Counted from the stretch's first letter, positions 24,731-34,280 are shown. The stretch is DNA of 64,000 nucleotides from Pseudomonas sp. RIT288 (GCF_000631985.1 NZ_JFYN01000007.1:123528-187527); one strand, 5' to 3'. The notes: generated from the sequence alone by a model not told the origin. A program made the numbers and translations.

Positions 24731-27111
24731 CTTCCTTGAGCACTCATCATCAGGACAAGGCGACGTTCCTCGAACGTCTGATTTTCAACAACCGCCCGGC
24801 CGTGATCCTGATCTGCCTGGTGGTCAGCGTTTTCCTGTTCTGGCAGGCCACGTTGATCCGGCCGTCCACCAGTTTCGAAAAAATGATCCCGCTCAAGCAT
24901 CCGTTCATCGAGAAGATGATGGAGCACCGCAACGATCTGGCGAACCTGGGCAACACCGTGCGCATTTCGGTGGAAGCCAAGGACGGCGACATCTTCTCCA
25001 AGGAGTACATGGAGACCCTGCGGCAGATCAACGACGAGGTGTTCTACATCTCCGGCGTCGACCGTTCCGGCCTCAAGTCGCTGTGGAGCCCGAGCGTACG
25101 CTGGACTGAGGTAACCGAAGAGGGCTTTGCCGGCGGTGAAGTGATTCCGCAAAGCTACGACGGCTCGCCGGACAGCCTCGACATGCTGCGCAACAACGTC
25201 CTCAAGTCAGGGCAGGTCGGGCGTCTGGTGGCCAACGACTTCAAGTCGAGCATCGTCGACATTCCGCTGCTGGAGTCCTACCCGGACCCGCAGGACCAGG
25301 GCAAGTTGCTCGCCCTGGACTATCGGAAGTTCTCCCATGAGCTCGAAGACAAGATCCGCAACAAGTTCGAAGCACAGAACCCCAACGTCAAGATCCACAT
25401 CGTCGGCTTCGCCAAGAAGGTCGGTGACCTGATCGACGGGTTGGTGATGGTGGTGATGTTCTTCGGCATCGCTTTCGTCATCACCCTGATTCTGCTGCTG
25501 TGGTTCACCAACTGCCTGCGCAGCACCGTCGCGGTGTTGAGCACCACGCTGGTGGCGGTGGTCTGGCAGCTCGGACTGATGCACTTCTTCGGTTTCGGGC
25601 TGGATCCGTATTCGATGCTGGTGCCGTTCCTGATCTTCGCCATCGGCATTTCCCACGGCGTGCAGAAGATCAACGGTATCGCCCTGCAATCGAGTGAAGC
25701 GGACAACGCTCTGACCGCGGCGCGGCGCACCTTCCGGCAACTGTTCCTGCCGGGGATGATCGCGATTCTCGCCGACGCCGTCGGCTTCATCACCCTGTTG
25801 ATCATCGACATCGGGGTAATCCGCGAACTGGCGATCGGCGCGTCCATCGGGGTGGCGGTGATCGTGTTCACCAACCTGATCCTGCTCCCGGTGGCGATTT
25901 CCTATGTCGGCATCAGCAAGCGCGCGATTGCCAGGAGCAAGAAGGACGCGAACCGCGAACATCCGTTCTGGCGCTTCCTGTCGAACTTCGCCAGCCCGAA
26001 AGTCGCACCGATCTCCATCGCCCTGGCGCTGATCGCCTTCGGCGGCGGTCTCTGGTACAGCCAGAATCTGAAAATCGGCGACCTTGACCAGGGTGCGCCG
26101 GAGCTGCGTCCGGACTCGCGCTACAACAAGGACAACAACTTCATCATCAATAACTATTCCACCAGTTCCGACGTGCTGGTGGTGATGGTCAAGACCGCCA
26201 CCGAAGGTTGCTCGCGCTACGAAGCCATGGCGCCGATCGACGAGCTGATGTGGAAGATGCAGAACACCGAGGGCGTGCAGTCGGCGATCTCGCTGGTGAC
26301 TGTGTCCAAGCAGATGATCAAGGGCATGAACGAGGGCAACCTGAAATGGGAAACCCTGTCGCGCAACCCGGACGTGCTGAACAACTCGATCGCCCGTGCC
26401 GACGGTCTGTACAACAACAGCTGTTCGTTGGCGCCGGTGTTGATCTTCCTCAACGACCACAAGGCCGAAACCCTCGACCGTGCGGTACACGCGGTACAGG
26501 AATTCGCCAAGGCCAACAACAAGGACGGCCTGGAGTTCATCCTCGCCGCCGGTAACGCCGGCATCGAAGCGGCCACCAACGAGGTGATCAAACAGGCCGA
26601 GCTGACCATCCTGATCCTGGTGTACATCTGCGTCGCAGTGATGTGCATGATCACCTTCCGCTCATGGGCGGCGACCCTGTGCATCGTCCTGCCGCTGGTG
26701 CTGACCTCGGTGCTGGGCAACGCGCTGATGGCGTTCATGGGCATCGGCGTCAAAGTCGCGACCCTGCCGGTGGTGGCGTTGGGCGTGGGGATTGGCGTGG
26801 ACTACGGGATCTACATCTACAGCCGTCTGGAGAGTTTCCTGCGCGCGGGTCTGCCGTTGCAGGAAGCTTATTACCAGACCCTGAAATCCACCGGTAAAGC
26901 GGTGCTGTTCACCGGTCTGTGCCTGGCGATTGGCGTGTGCACCTGGATCTTCTCGGCGATCAAGTTCCAGGCCGACATGGGCCTGATGCTGACCTTCATG
27001 TTGTTGTGGAACATGTTCGGTGCGCTGTGGCTGCTGCCAGCGCTGGCTAAATTCCTGATCAAACCGGAGAAACTGGCGGGGCAGAAGGGCAACTCGCTGT
27101 TTGCCCACTGA
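24727..27111 (+). CDS. RND/MMPL-family efflux transporter
   Basis: Inner-membrane protein of 794 residues with RND architecture: one helix near residues 22-40, a periplasmic loop, five clustered helices (about 235-400), a second single helix near 430, another periplasmic loop, and a final five-helix block (about 620-780). Sterol-sensing-domain-like segments are present (LVPFLIFAIGISHGVQKING, LPVVALGVGIGVDYGIYIYS). Such proteins use the proton gradient to move hydrophobic molecules such as lipids. It is coupled to the YCF48 gene and followed by a strong terminator. The substrate is unknown. Confidence 0.9.
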   Translation: MTSLSTHHQDKATFLERLIFNNRPAVILICLVVSVFLFWQATLIRPSTSFEKMIPLKHPFIEKMMEHRNDLANLGNTVRISVEAKDGDIFSKEYMETLRQINDEVFYISGVDRSGLKSLWSPSVRWTEVTEEGFAGGEVIPQSYDGSPDSLDMLRNNVLKSGQVGRLVANDFKSSIVDIPLLESYPDPQDQGKLLALDYRKFSHELEDKIRNKFEAQNPNVKIHIVGFAKKVGDLIDGLVMVVMFFGIAFVITLILLLWFTNCLRSTVAVLSTTLVAVVWQLGLMHFFGFGLDPYSMLVPFLIFAIGISHGVQKINGIALQSSEADNALTAARRTFRQLFLPGMIAILADAVGFITLLIIDIGVIRELAIGASIGVAVIVFTNLILLPVAISYVGISKRAIARSKKDANREHPFWRFLSNFASPKVAPISIALALIAFGGGLWYSQNLKIGDLDQGAPELRPDSRYNKDNNFIINNYSTSSDVLVVMVKTATEGCSRYEAMAPIDELMWKMQNTEGVQSAISLVTVSKQMIKGMNEGNLKWETLSRNPDVLNNSIARADGLYNNSCSLAPVLIFLNDHKAETLDRAVHAVQEFAKANNKDGLEFILAAGNAGIEAATNEVIKQAELTILILVYICVAVMCMITFRSWAATLCIVLPLVLTSVLGNALMAFMGIGVKVATLPVVALGVGIGVDYGIYIYSRLESFLRAGLPLQEAYYQTLKSTGKAVLFTGLCLAIGVCTWIFSAIKFQADMGLMLTFMLLWNMFGALWLLPALAKFLIKPEKLAGQKGNSLFAH

Positions 27112-27125
27112 TCCGGATGCCTGAA

Positions 27126-27163
27126 ACAACAAAGCCGCAACCTTAGGGTTGCGGCTTTGTTGT
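27126..27163. terminator. bidirectional intrinsic terminator
   Basis: A perfect 17-bp stem (ACAACAAAGCCGCAACC with its complement, loop TTAG) starts 14 bases after the RND transporter stop. Confidence 0.9.
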
Positions 27164-27170
27164 AGGGCAA

Positions 27171-27275
27171 GATCAAAAGATCGCAGCCTTCGGCAGCTCC
27201 TACATGAGGCCACATCAGTAATCTACGGGTGTATCCAATCCCTGTAGGAGCTGCCGAAGGCTGCGATCTTTTGAC
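27171..27275. repeat. two family 2 REP arms, outward inverted pair
   Basis: GATCAAAAGATCGCAGCCTT (ending 27204) and TGTAGGAGCTGCCGAAGGCT (from 27243) lie in the reverse of the usual REPIN order, with the outer ends facing each other across about 38 bases. Confidence 0.8.
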
Positions 27276-27281
27276 TTTGCT

Positions 27282-28001
27282 TCAAGAGAGCTCGGTACCA
27301 AGCACAACACTCAACGCACTACGCGCATCGTCCAGTTGCACCAGCGTCGCATGGCGGGCACCCAGAGCATCACGGTTCTCGATCGCCGTAAGAATTGCCT
27401 TGTGCCTCGGCAGCGCCAGTTCATGCAGGTTCGGTCGCTGGTTGGAATGCTTCAATGCCTCGGCAATCGCCACCGAGAGCATGTTGCACAGGTTGGCCAG
27501 CAGATCGTTGTGGGTCGCGTCAGCGATGCGGCTGTGGAAGTCCAGATCCGGTTGCAACAAGGCTTCCGGCGTCGGCGCTGCTTCCATACGTTGATAGGCC
27601 TCGCCGATGGCCGCGATGTCGGCCTCGGTCGCGTGCTGGGCGGCGAGGGCGGCAGCGGCCGGTTCGATGATGCTGCGCACACTGGTCAGCACATTGAAAA
27701 ATTCATTCTGCGGGCTGCTTTGCATCAGCCAGTGCAGCACATCCGGATCGAGCATGTGCCATTCACGACGGGCCTTGACCACCGTGCCGACGCGCGGTCT
27801 GGAGTACACCAGCCCCTTGGCCACCAGCACCCGCGTGGCTTCGCGCAACACCGGCCGGCTCACCGCGTATTCCTCGCACAACAGCGCTTCGGCGGGCAGT
27901 TTGTCGTCGGGCAAAAAGCGTCCGGAGACGATCTGCATGCCCAGTTCCTGGACAATGCGCGAGTGCATGCTTTTACGGTCGGAGGGTTTGCGGTAATCCA
28001 T
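27282..28001 (-). CDS. FadR/GntR-family regulator of the pentonate cluster
   Basis: Regulator of 239 residues. The N-terminal winged helix is of GntR type (LPAEALLCEEYAVSRPVLRE, VLVAKGLVYSRPRVGTVV). An FCD domain follows, with metal-ligand-like pairs (LDFHSRIAD, LPRHKAILTAIENRD). It resembles sugar-acid regulators of the DgoR/LldR kind. It lies next to the dehydratase gene, and two TNGTANNACTA sites between the dehydratase and transporter genes match the FadR-subfamily consensus. It therefore probably represses this pathway until the sugar acid or a keto-deoxy product is present. Confidence 0.88.
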   Translation of the reverse strand: MDYRKPSDRKSMHSRIVQELGMQIVSGRFLPDDKLPAEALLCEEYAVSRPVLREATRVLVAKGLVYSRPRVGTVVKARREWHMLDPDVLHWLMQSSPQNEFFNVLTSVRSIIEPAAAALAAQHATEADIAAIGEAYQRMEAAPTPEALLQPDLDFHSRIADATHNDLLANLCNMLSVAIAEALKHSNQRPNLHELALPRHKAILTAIENRDALGARHATLVQLDDARSALSVVLGTELS

Positions 28002-28083
28002 GGGGAGCGGCGCGATCCTGAGCGATGGAGATGCCGCGCATCATAGCAGGCGTGCGGCGATCTTGAGGCCGATGCATAGCAAA

Positions 28084-28173
28084 TGTAGGAGTGAGCCTGC
28101 TCGCGATGGCGGTGTGTCAGTCAGCATGTGTAACAACTGGCGGACCGCTATCGCGAGCAGGCTCACTCCTACA
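28084..28173. repeat. REPIN, family 1 variant
   Basis: Inverted TGTAGGAGTGAGCCTGCTCG arms between the dehydratase gene and its downstream regulator gene. Confidence 0.9.
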
Positions 28174-28187
28174 GTAGATCTGCGGGG

Positions 28188-29924
28188 TTAGTGGGAATGG
28201 CGCGGGACTTCCGCACCTCGGCAACCCACCAGGAAGTCGAAATCGCAGCCCTGATCCGCCTGCAGCACATGGTCGATGTACAGCTGACGATAGCCACCCA
28301 CCAACAACTGCTGCGGCGGCTGCAGATCCGCCATGCGCGCTGCCAGTTCGGCATCCGGAATGTCCAGATGCAAACGCCCGCTGGCGCAATCCAGCTCGAT
28401 CCAGTCGCCTTCCTGCACCACCGCCAACGGCCCGCCGGCCGCCGCTTCCGGGGCAACGTGCAAAACCACCGTACCGTACGCGGTGCCGCTCATCCGCGCA
28501 TCGGAGATGCGCACCATATCCGTCACGCCTTGAGCCAGCAGCTTGGCCGGCAGGCCCATGTTGCCCACCTCGGCCATCCCCGGATAACCTTTCGGCCCGC
28601 AGTTCTTCATCACCAGGATCGAATCTTTATCGACCTCCAGTTCCGGATCATTGATCCGCGCCTTGTACATGTCGAAGTTCTCGAACACCACCGCACGTCC
28701 ACGATGTTGCATCAGCTCAGGCGTAGCGGCGGACGGCTTGAGCACGGCACCGAGTGGCGCCAGATTACCGCGCAACACACAGATGCCACCGTCAGCGCGG
28801 ATCGGATTGTCGAGGGTGCGGATCACTTCGTCCTCGCCGTAGATCGGTGCGTCCTTGGTGTTCTCGCCCAGTGATTTACCGTTGACGGTCAGCGCATCGG
28901 GATTGGGGATCAGATTGGCCTCGCCGAGACGGCGCAGCACCGCCGGCAAGCCACCGGCGTAGTAAAACTCTTCCATCAGGAAACGCCCGGACGGTTGCAG
29001 GTCGACGATGGTCGGCATGCCACGGCCGATGCGTGTCCAGTCGTCCAGATCCAGTTCGACGCCGATGCGTCCGGCGATGGCTTTCAGGTGAATCACCGCG
29101 TTGGTCGATCCGCCAATAGCCGCGTTGACCCGAATGGCGTTTTCAAAGGCTTCCTTGGTCAAAATCTTCGACAGACGAAGGTCTTCGCGCACCATCTCCA
29201 CTGCACGCATGCCGGACATGTGCGCCAGCACGTAACGCCGCGCATCCACCGCCGGAATCGCCGCATTGTGCGGCAACGACGTGCCCAGTGCTTCGGCCAT
29301 GCAGGCCATGGTCGATGCGGTGCCCATGGTGTTGCAGGTGCCTGCCGAGCGTGACATGCCGCCCTCGGCTGCAAGGAAATCATCGATGGTGATGGTGCCG
29401 GCCTTGACCTGTTCGCTGAGCTGCCAGACCACCGTGCCCGAGCCGATGTCCTTGCCCTTGTGTTTGCCGTTGAGCATCGGCCCGCCGGTAACGACGATCG
29501 CCGGCACATCGCAACTGGCGGCGCCCATCAGCAGCGCCGGGGTGGTCTTGTCGCAACCGGTCAGCAGCACCACGCCGTCAATCGGGTTGCCGCGAATCGC
29601 TTCTTCAACGTCCATGCTCGCCAGGTTGCGGGTGAGCATGGCGGTAGGGCGCAGGTTTGACTCGCCGTTGGAGAACACCGGGAATTCCACCGGAAAGCCA
29701 CCGGCCTCGATCACCCCGCGTTTGACGTGCTCCGCGATCTGGCGGAAATGCGCGTTGCACGGGGTCAGTTCCGACCAGGTGTTGCAGATGCCTATGATCG
29801 GCTTGCCATGAAACTGGTGGTCGGCGATGCCCTGATTCTTCATCCAGCTGCGGTACATGAAGCCGTTTTTGTCGGCAGTGCCAAACCATTGGGCCGAGCG
29901 CAGGGTGGGTTTCTTCTCAGACAT
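28188..29924 (-). CDS. IlvD/Edd-family sugar-acid dehydratase (L-arabinonate dehydratase type)
   Basis: Cytosolic Fe-S dehydratase of 578 residues. The cluster cysteines are C47 (ICNTWSE), C124 (LLTGCDKTTPA) and C197 (SAGTCNTMGTAST), the pattern of IlvD/Edd proteins. The length and the Edd/pentonate-type sequence, with its downstream partners, point to pentonate or hexonate dehydration to 2-keto-3-deoxy acid rather than branched-chain synthesis. It is divergent from the MFS transporter, with the FadR-type operators between. D-fuconate or galactonate are alternative substrates. Confidence 0.88.
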   Translation of the reverse strand: MSEKKPTLRSAQWFGTADKNGFMYRSWMKNQGIADHQFHGKPIIGICNTWSELTPCNAHFRQIAEHVKRGVIEAGGFPVEFPVFSNGESNLRPTAMLTRNLASMDVEEAIRGNPIDGVVLLTGCDKTTPALLMGAASCDVPAIVVTGGPMLNGKHKGKDIGSGTVVWQLSEQVKAGTITIDDFLAAEGGMSRSAGTCNTMGTASTMACMAEALGTSLPHNAAIPAVDARRYVLAHMSGMRAVEMVREDLRLSKILTKEAFENAIRVNAAIGGSTNAVIHLKAIAGRIGVELDLDDWTRIGRGMPTIVDLQPSGRFLMEEFYYAGGLPAVLRRLGEANLIPNPDALTVNGKSLGENTKDAPIYGEDEVIRTLDNPIRADGGICVLRGNLAPLGAVLKPSAATPELMQHRGRAVVFENFDMYKARINDPELEVDKDSILVMKNCGPKGYPGMAEVGNMGLPAKLLAQGVTDMVRISDARMSGTAYGTVVLHVAPEAAAGGPLAVVQEGDWIELDCASGRLHLDIPDAELAARMADLQPPQQLLVGGYRQLYIDHVLQADQGCDFDFLVGCRGAEVPRHSH

Positions 29925-29938
29925 GATCGATTCTCTTA

Positions 29939-29949
29939 TTGTAAGACTA
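29939..29949. promoter_or_regulatory. FadR-type operator candidate 1
   Basis: TTGTAAGACTA matches TNGTNNNACNA and shares TNGTANNACTA with the site at 30014. It lies 15 bases upstream of the dehydratase ATG, a typical repressor position. Confidence 0.55.
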
Positions 29950-30013
29950 TTGTTTGCGAGTCACGGCTAAACATAAGCGCAAAATCGCCGCTTTGGAAGT
30001 GTTGTTGGGTAAT

Positions 30014-30024
30014 TAGTATTACTA
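30014..30024. promoter_or_regulatory. FadR-type operator candidate 2
   Basis: TAGTATTACTA is a perfect palindrome around a central T and matches the FadR-subfamily consensus. It lies in the divergent promoter region about 95 bases before the transporter ATG. Confidence 0.55.
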
Positions 30025-30118
30025 TATAGTCGTTTTCGACGGAGGGATTGGCCCTGGCGGTGTTCCGCGAGAGGCGTCCCCCGAGGTTCTATAAAAACAA
30101 CAATCGGAGACCGACCCC

Positions 30119-31441
30119 ATGAGCCAGGAACTGCGGCTTGTTCGCCGCATCACGCTGAAACTGATTCCCTTCCTGATCCTGCTGTACCTGATCGCCTATG
30201 TGGATCGCTCCGCCGTCGGCTTCGCCAAGCTGCACATGGGCGCCGACATCGGCATCGGTGACGCGGCCTACGGTCTCGGTGCCGGGCTGTTTTTCATCGG
30301 CTACTTTCTTCTCGAAATCCCCAGCAACCTGATGCTTGAACGCTTCGGTGCGCGGCGCTGGTTCGCGCGAATCATGATCACCTGGGGCGCGATCACCATC
30401 GGCATGGCGTTCGTCCAGGGGCCGCACAGTTTCTACGTGATGCGCTTTCTGCTCGGCGCGGCGGAGGCGGGGTTCTTCCCCGGCGTTCTGTACTACATCA
30501 CCCAATGGTTCCCGGTGCGCCATCGCGGCAAGATCCTTGGCCTGTTCATCCTCTCCCAACCGATCGCGATGATGATCACCGGCCCAGTGTCCGGTGGCTT
30601 GCTGGGCATGGATGGCATTCTCGGGCTGCACGGCTGGCAGTGGCTGTTCATCGTCATCGGCACCCCGGCGATCCTGCTGACCTGGCCGGTACTGCGCTGG
30701 CTGCCGGACGGCCCGCAGAACGTGAAGTGGATGGATCAGGCCGAGAAAGACTGGCTGACCGGCGAACTGAAAAAGGATTTGCAGGAATACGGCCAGACCC
30801 GTCACGGCAACCCGCTGCATGCACTCAAGGACAAACGCGTATTGCTGCTGGCGCTGTTCTACCTGCCGGTGACCCTGAGCATTTATGGCCTCGGCCTGTG
30901 GCTGCCGACGCTGATCAAACAGTTCGGCGGCAGCGATCTGGTGACCGGTTTTGTCTCGGCGGTGCCGTACATTTTTGGCATCGTCGGTCTGCTGATCGTG
31001 CCGCGCAGTTCCGACCGCATGAATGACCGCTACGGCCATCTGGCGGTGCTCTATGTGCTGGGCGCGATCGGTCTGTTCCTCAGTGCATGGCTGTCACTGC
31101 CGGTGGCGCAACTGGCGGCGCTGTGTCTGGTGGCGTTCGCGTTGTTTTCCTGCACGGCAGTGTTCTGGACCTTGCCCGGACGGTTCTTCGCTGGGGCGAG
31201 TGCGGCGGCGGGGATCGCGCTGATCAACTCGGTAGGGAACCTCGGCGGGTACATCGGGCCGTTCGTGATCGGGGCGTTGAAGGAGTACACCGGGAACCTG
31301 GCTTCGGGGCTGTATTTCCTCAGCGGGGTGATGGTGTTCGGTTTGATTCTGACAGGAATCGTCTATCGAGTGCTTGAGCGCAAACACGTGCTCCCGGTCG
31401 AGCAGTTCGCCGCCAGTGCACGCGGTGCCACTCGAACCTGA
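30119..31441 (+). CDS. MFS transporter of the anion:cation symporter family (sugar acid uptake)
   Basis: Inner-membrane permease of 440 residues with about twelve helices. It shows ACS-type features: the N-terminal LLYLIAYVDRSAVGFAKLHM, the loop LEIPSNLMLERFGARRWFAR, FLLGAAEAGFFPGVLYYITQWF and a central cytoplasmic loop near 200-240. Related proteins take up glucarate, galactonate, tartrate and other sugar acids by proton symport. Its place beside the dehydratase and downstream oxidative genes suggests uptake of the pathway's acid. CGGAGACC precedes the ATG. Confidence 0.9.
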   Translation: MSQELRLVRRITLKLIPFLILLYLIAYVDRSAVGFAKLHMGADIGIGDAAYGLGAGLFFIGYFLLEIPSNLMLERFGARRWFARIMITWGAITIGMAFVQGPHSFYVMRFLLGAAEAGFFPGVLYYITQWFPVRHRGKILGLFILSQPIAMMITGPVSGGLLGMDGILGLHGWQWLFIVIGTPAILLTWPVLRWLPDGPQNVKWMDQAEKDWLTGELKKDLQEYGQTRHGNPLHALKDKRVLLLALFYLPVTLSIYGLGLWLPTLIKQFGGSDLVTGFVSAVPYIFGIVGLLIVPRSSDRMNDRYGHLAVLYVLGAIGLFLSAWLSLPVAQLAALCLVAFALFSCTAVFWTLPGRFFAGASAAAGIALINSVGNLGGYIGPFVIGALKEYTGNLASGLYFLSGVMVFGLILTGIVYRVLERKHVLPVEQFAASARGATRT

Positions 31442-31459
31442 CTGACTGACACCGACCCT

Positions 31460-31549
31460 TGTAGGAGTGAGCCTGCTCGCGATGAGGCCGGCACATTCAA
31501 TATTTATGGTGATTGATACACCGCATTCGCGAGCAGGCTCACTCCTACA
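31460..31549. repeat. REPIN, family 1 variant
   Basis: Inverted TGTAGGAGTGAGCCTGCTCG arms between the transporter and the next gene of the same operon. Confidence 0.9.
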
Positions 31550-31587
31550 GGGGGCTGCGGTGTTCCGACTAAAACAGGAGAGGACAT

Positions 31588-32580
31588 ATGCATCTGGTTC
31601 AATTCGAATTGATTGACGGCAAGCGCCGCGTTGGCGTGGTCGACAACGGGCTGATCCGCGAAGTGCAGGACGCCCGCAGCGTACGCGATCTCGCGCTGGC
31701 CGCGATTGAGGCCGGCGGCACTCTGGAGCAGCAAGTACAAACCCACGGCCTGGGCATCAGTCATGACTATGCGCAGTTGCTCAAAGACCTGCGCATCCTG
31801 CCGCCGCTGGATCACCCGGATCCGGCACACCTGCTGGTCAGCGGTACCGGCCTGACGCACCTGGGCAGCGCTTCGGCGCGGGACAAGATGCATCAGCAGG
31901 CCGGCGACGAAGCACAAATGACCGACACCATGCGCATCTTCAAATGGGGCGTGGAGGGCGGCAAACCGGCGGCGGGGCAGGCGGGCGTGCAGCCGGAATG
32001 GTTCTACAAGGGCGACGGCAGCATCGTCGTGCGTCCGGGCGAAGCGTTCCCGTTGCCACCGTTTGCCGAAGACGCCGGCGAGGAACCGGAAATGGCCGGG
32101 CTCTACGTCATCGGCCACGACGGCAAACCGTATCGCCTCGGTTTCGCGGTGGGCAACGAGTTCTCCGATCACGTCATGGAACGCAAAAACTACCTGTACC
32201 TGGCCCACTCGAAACTGCGCAGTTGCAGTTACGGCCCGGAACTTCGCACGGGTGAATTGCCTCAACATCTGGCCGGCAGCAGTCGCATCCTGCGTAACGG
32301 CGAAGTGCTGTGGCAAAACGAATTCCTCAGCGGCGAAGCCAACATGTGCCATAGCCTCGCCAACCTTGAATACCACCATTTCAAATACCGCCAGTTCCTG
32401 CGTCCCGGCGACGTGCACATTCATTTTTTCGGCACCGCGACCCTGTCGTTCGCCGATGGCATTCGCACCCAACCGGGCGACCAGTTCGAGATCAGCCAGG
32501 CCGAATTCGGCGCACCGCTGGTCAACGGCATCGCCCCGGCGGCAGCGGCTTTTCAACCGGACAGCATCGGCACCCTTTAA
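31588..32580 (+). CDS. AraD1-type fumarylacetoacetate hydrolase-family enzyme
   Basis: Protein of 330 residues (MHLVQFELIDGKRRVGVVDN). The C-terminal two thirds is an FAH fold with metal-binding acidic residues in the DAGEEPEMAGLYVI and VGNEFSDHVMERKNY regions. The family called AraD1 is found in pentose oxidation clusters and is thought to act on 2-keto-3-deoxy pentonates, probably as the dehydratase giving 2-ketoglutarate semialdehyde. That fits the aldehyde dehydrogenase starting 9 bases downstream. CAGGAGAGG precedes the ATG. Confidence 0.85.
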   Translation: MHLVQFELIDGKRRVGVVDNGLIREVQDARSVRDLALAAIEAGGTLEQQVQTHGLGISHDYAQLLKDLRILPPLDHPDPAHLLVSGTGLTHLGSASARDKMHQQAGDEAQMTDTMRIFKWGVEGGKPAAGQAGVQPEWFYKGDGSIVVRPGEAFPLPPFAEDAGEEPEMAGLYVIGHDGKPYRLGFAVGNEFSDHVMERKNYLYLAHSKLRSCSYGPELRTGELPQHLAGSSRILRNGEVLWQNEFLSGEANMCHSLANLEYHHFKYRQFLRPGDVHIHFFGTATLSFADGIRTQPGDQFEISQAEFGAPLVNGIAPAAAAFQPDSIGTL

Positions 32581-32589
32581 GGAGCTCCC

Positions 32590-34170
32590 ATGACTCAGAT
32601 TCTCGGTCACAACTACATTGGCGGACAGCGCAGCGCAGCGGGCAACGTCAAACTGCAAAGCGTCGACGCAACCACCGGCAAACACCTGCCGTACGATTTC
32701 ATTCAAGCGACTGCAGCCGAAGTCGATGCCGCCGCCAAAGCCGCCGCCGCAGCGTACCCGGCCTATCGCAGCCTCAGCGCCGAACGCCGCGCGCAATTTC
32801 TCGACGCGATTGCCGATGAACTGGATGCCTTGGGTGATGACTTTGTCGCGCAGGTCTGCCGCGAAACCGCGTTGCCTGCGGGGCGGATTCAGGGCGAGCG
32901 CGGGCGCACCAGCGGCCAGATGCGCCTGTTCGCCAAAGTCCTGCGGCGCGGTGACTTCTACGGTGCGCGAATCGATTTGCCGTTGCCGGATCGCCAGCCG
33001 CTGCCTCGCCCGGATCTGCGTCAATACCGCATCGGCCTCGGCCCGGTGGCGGTGTTCGGTGCGAGCAACTTTCCGCTGGCGTTCTCAACGGCCGGTGGTG
33101 ATACCGCTGCGGCGCTGGCCGCCGGCTGCCCGGTGGTGTTCAAGGCGCACTCGGGTCACATGGCGACCGCTGAACTTGTCGCCGATGCACTGATTCGTGC
33201 CGCCGAAAAATCGGCGATGCCAGCCGGTGTGTTCAACATGATCTACGGCGCTGGCGTCGGTGAATGGCTGGTCAAGCACCCGGCGATTCAGGCCGTCGGC
33301 TTCACCGGTTCGCTCAAGGGCGGTCGAGCACTCTGCGACATGGCGGCGGCGCGGCCGCAACCGATCCCGGTGTTCGCCGAGATGTCGAGCATCAACCCGG
33401 TGATCGTTCTGCCTCAAGCCTTGGCCGAGCGCTCGGAAACCATCGCCCGCGACCTGACCGCTTCGGTGGTGCAGGGCTGCGGCCAGTTCTGCACCAATCC
33501 CGGGCTGGTCATCGGTATCCGCTCGCCGCAGTTCAGCGCCTTCGTCCAGCAACTCGCCGGGCTGATTGGCGACCAACCGGCGCAAACCATGCTCAACGCC
33601 GGCACCCTCGGCAGCTACGGTAAAGGCTTGCAGAAACTCTTGGTGCATTCCGGGATCGAGCATTTGGCGGGCCAGCCGCAGCAGGGTAATCAGGCGCAGC
33701 CGCAATTGTTCAAGGCCGATGTCAGTCTGTTGATCAACGGCGATGAAGTGCTGCAGGAGGAAGTGTTCGGCCCGACCACGGTGATCGTCGAAGTGGCGGA
33801 CAAGGCCGAGTTGAGCGCAGCGCTGCAGGGGCTGCACGGCCAACTGACGGCGACGATTATCGGCGAGCAGGCCGACTTCGAACGCTTCCCGGAACTGACG
33901 CCGTTGCTCGAGCAAAAGGTCGGGCGGATCCTGCTCAACGGTTATCCGACCGGGGTCGAGGTGTGTGATTCGATGGTGCATGGCGGGCCGTATCCGGCGA
34001 CATCCGATGCGCGCGGCACCTCGGTGGGAACGCTGGCGATCGATCGCTTCCTGCGTCCCGTATGTTTCCAGAACTACCCGGACAGTTTGTTGCCGGAGCC
34101 GCTGAAAAACGCCAACCCATTGCGTATCCAGCGCCTGGTCGACGGCAAGCCCTCACGCGACGCCCTCTGA
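32590..34170 (+). CDS. aldehyde dehydrogenase, 2-ketoglutarate semialdehyde dehydrogenase type
   Basis: Enzyme of 526 residues, the longer NADP-type aldehyde dehydrogenase class. Cofactor segment VGFTGSLKGGRALCD, base glutamate in FAEMSSINPV and catalytic cysteine in GCGQFCTNPG are present. In this context it should oxidise 2-ketoglutarate semialdehyde to 2-oxoglutarate, feeding the TCA cycle. AAGGAGCTCCC precedes the ATG, 9 bases after the AraD1-type gene, so the two are co-translated parts of one operon. Confidence 0.9.
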   Translation: MTQILGHNYIGGQRSAAGNVKLQSVDATTGKHLPYDFIQATAAEVDAAAKAAAAAYPAYRSLSAERRAQFLDAIADELDALGDDFVAQVCRETALPAGRIQGERGRTSGQMRLFAKVLRRGDFYGARIDLPLPDRQPLPRPDLRQYRIGLGPVAVFGASNFPLAFSTAGGDTAAALAAGCPVVFKAHSGHMATAELVADALIRAAEKSAMPAGVFNMIYGAGVGEWLVKHPAIQAVGFTGSLKGGRALCDMAAARPQPIPVFAEMSSINPVIVLPQALAERSETIARDLTASVVQGCGQFCTNPGLVIGIRSPQFSAFVQQLAGLIGDQPAQTMLNAGTLGSYGKGLQKLLVHSGIEHLAGQPQQGNQAQPQLFKADVSLLINGDEVLQEEVFGPTTVIVEVADKAELSAALQGLHGQLTATIIGEQADFERFPELTPLLEQKVGRILLNGYPTGVEVCDSMVHGGPYPATSDARGTSVGTLAIDRFLRPVCFQNYPDSLLPEPLKNANPLRIQRLVDGKPSRDAL

Positions 34171-34181
34171 CACACAAACCC

Positions 34182-34280
34182 TGTAGGAGCTGCCGAAGGC
34201 TCGGGCCGCGTTCGGACGATCTTTTGACTTTGATTTTAAAAAACAAGATCAAAAGATCGCAGCCTTCGGCAGCTCCTACA
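34182..34280. repeat. family 2 REPIN with an insertion in one arm
   Basis: The left arm reads GCCGAAGGCT, then about 15 extra bases (CGGGCCGCGTTCGGA), then CGATCTTTTGA. The right arm is intact. Confidence 0.85.
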
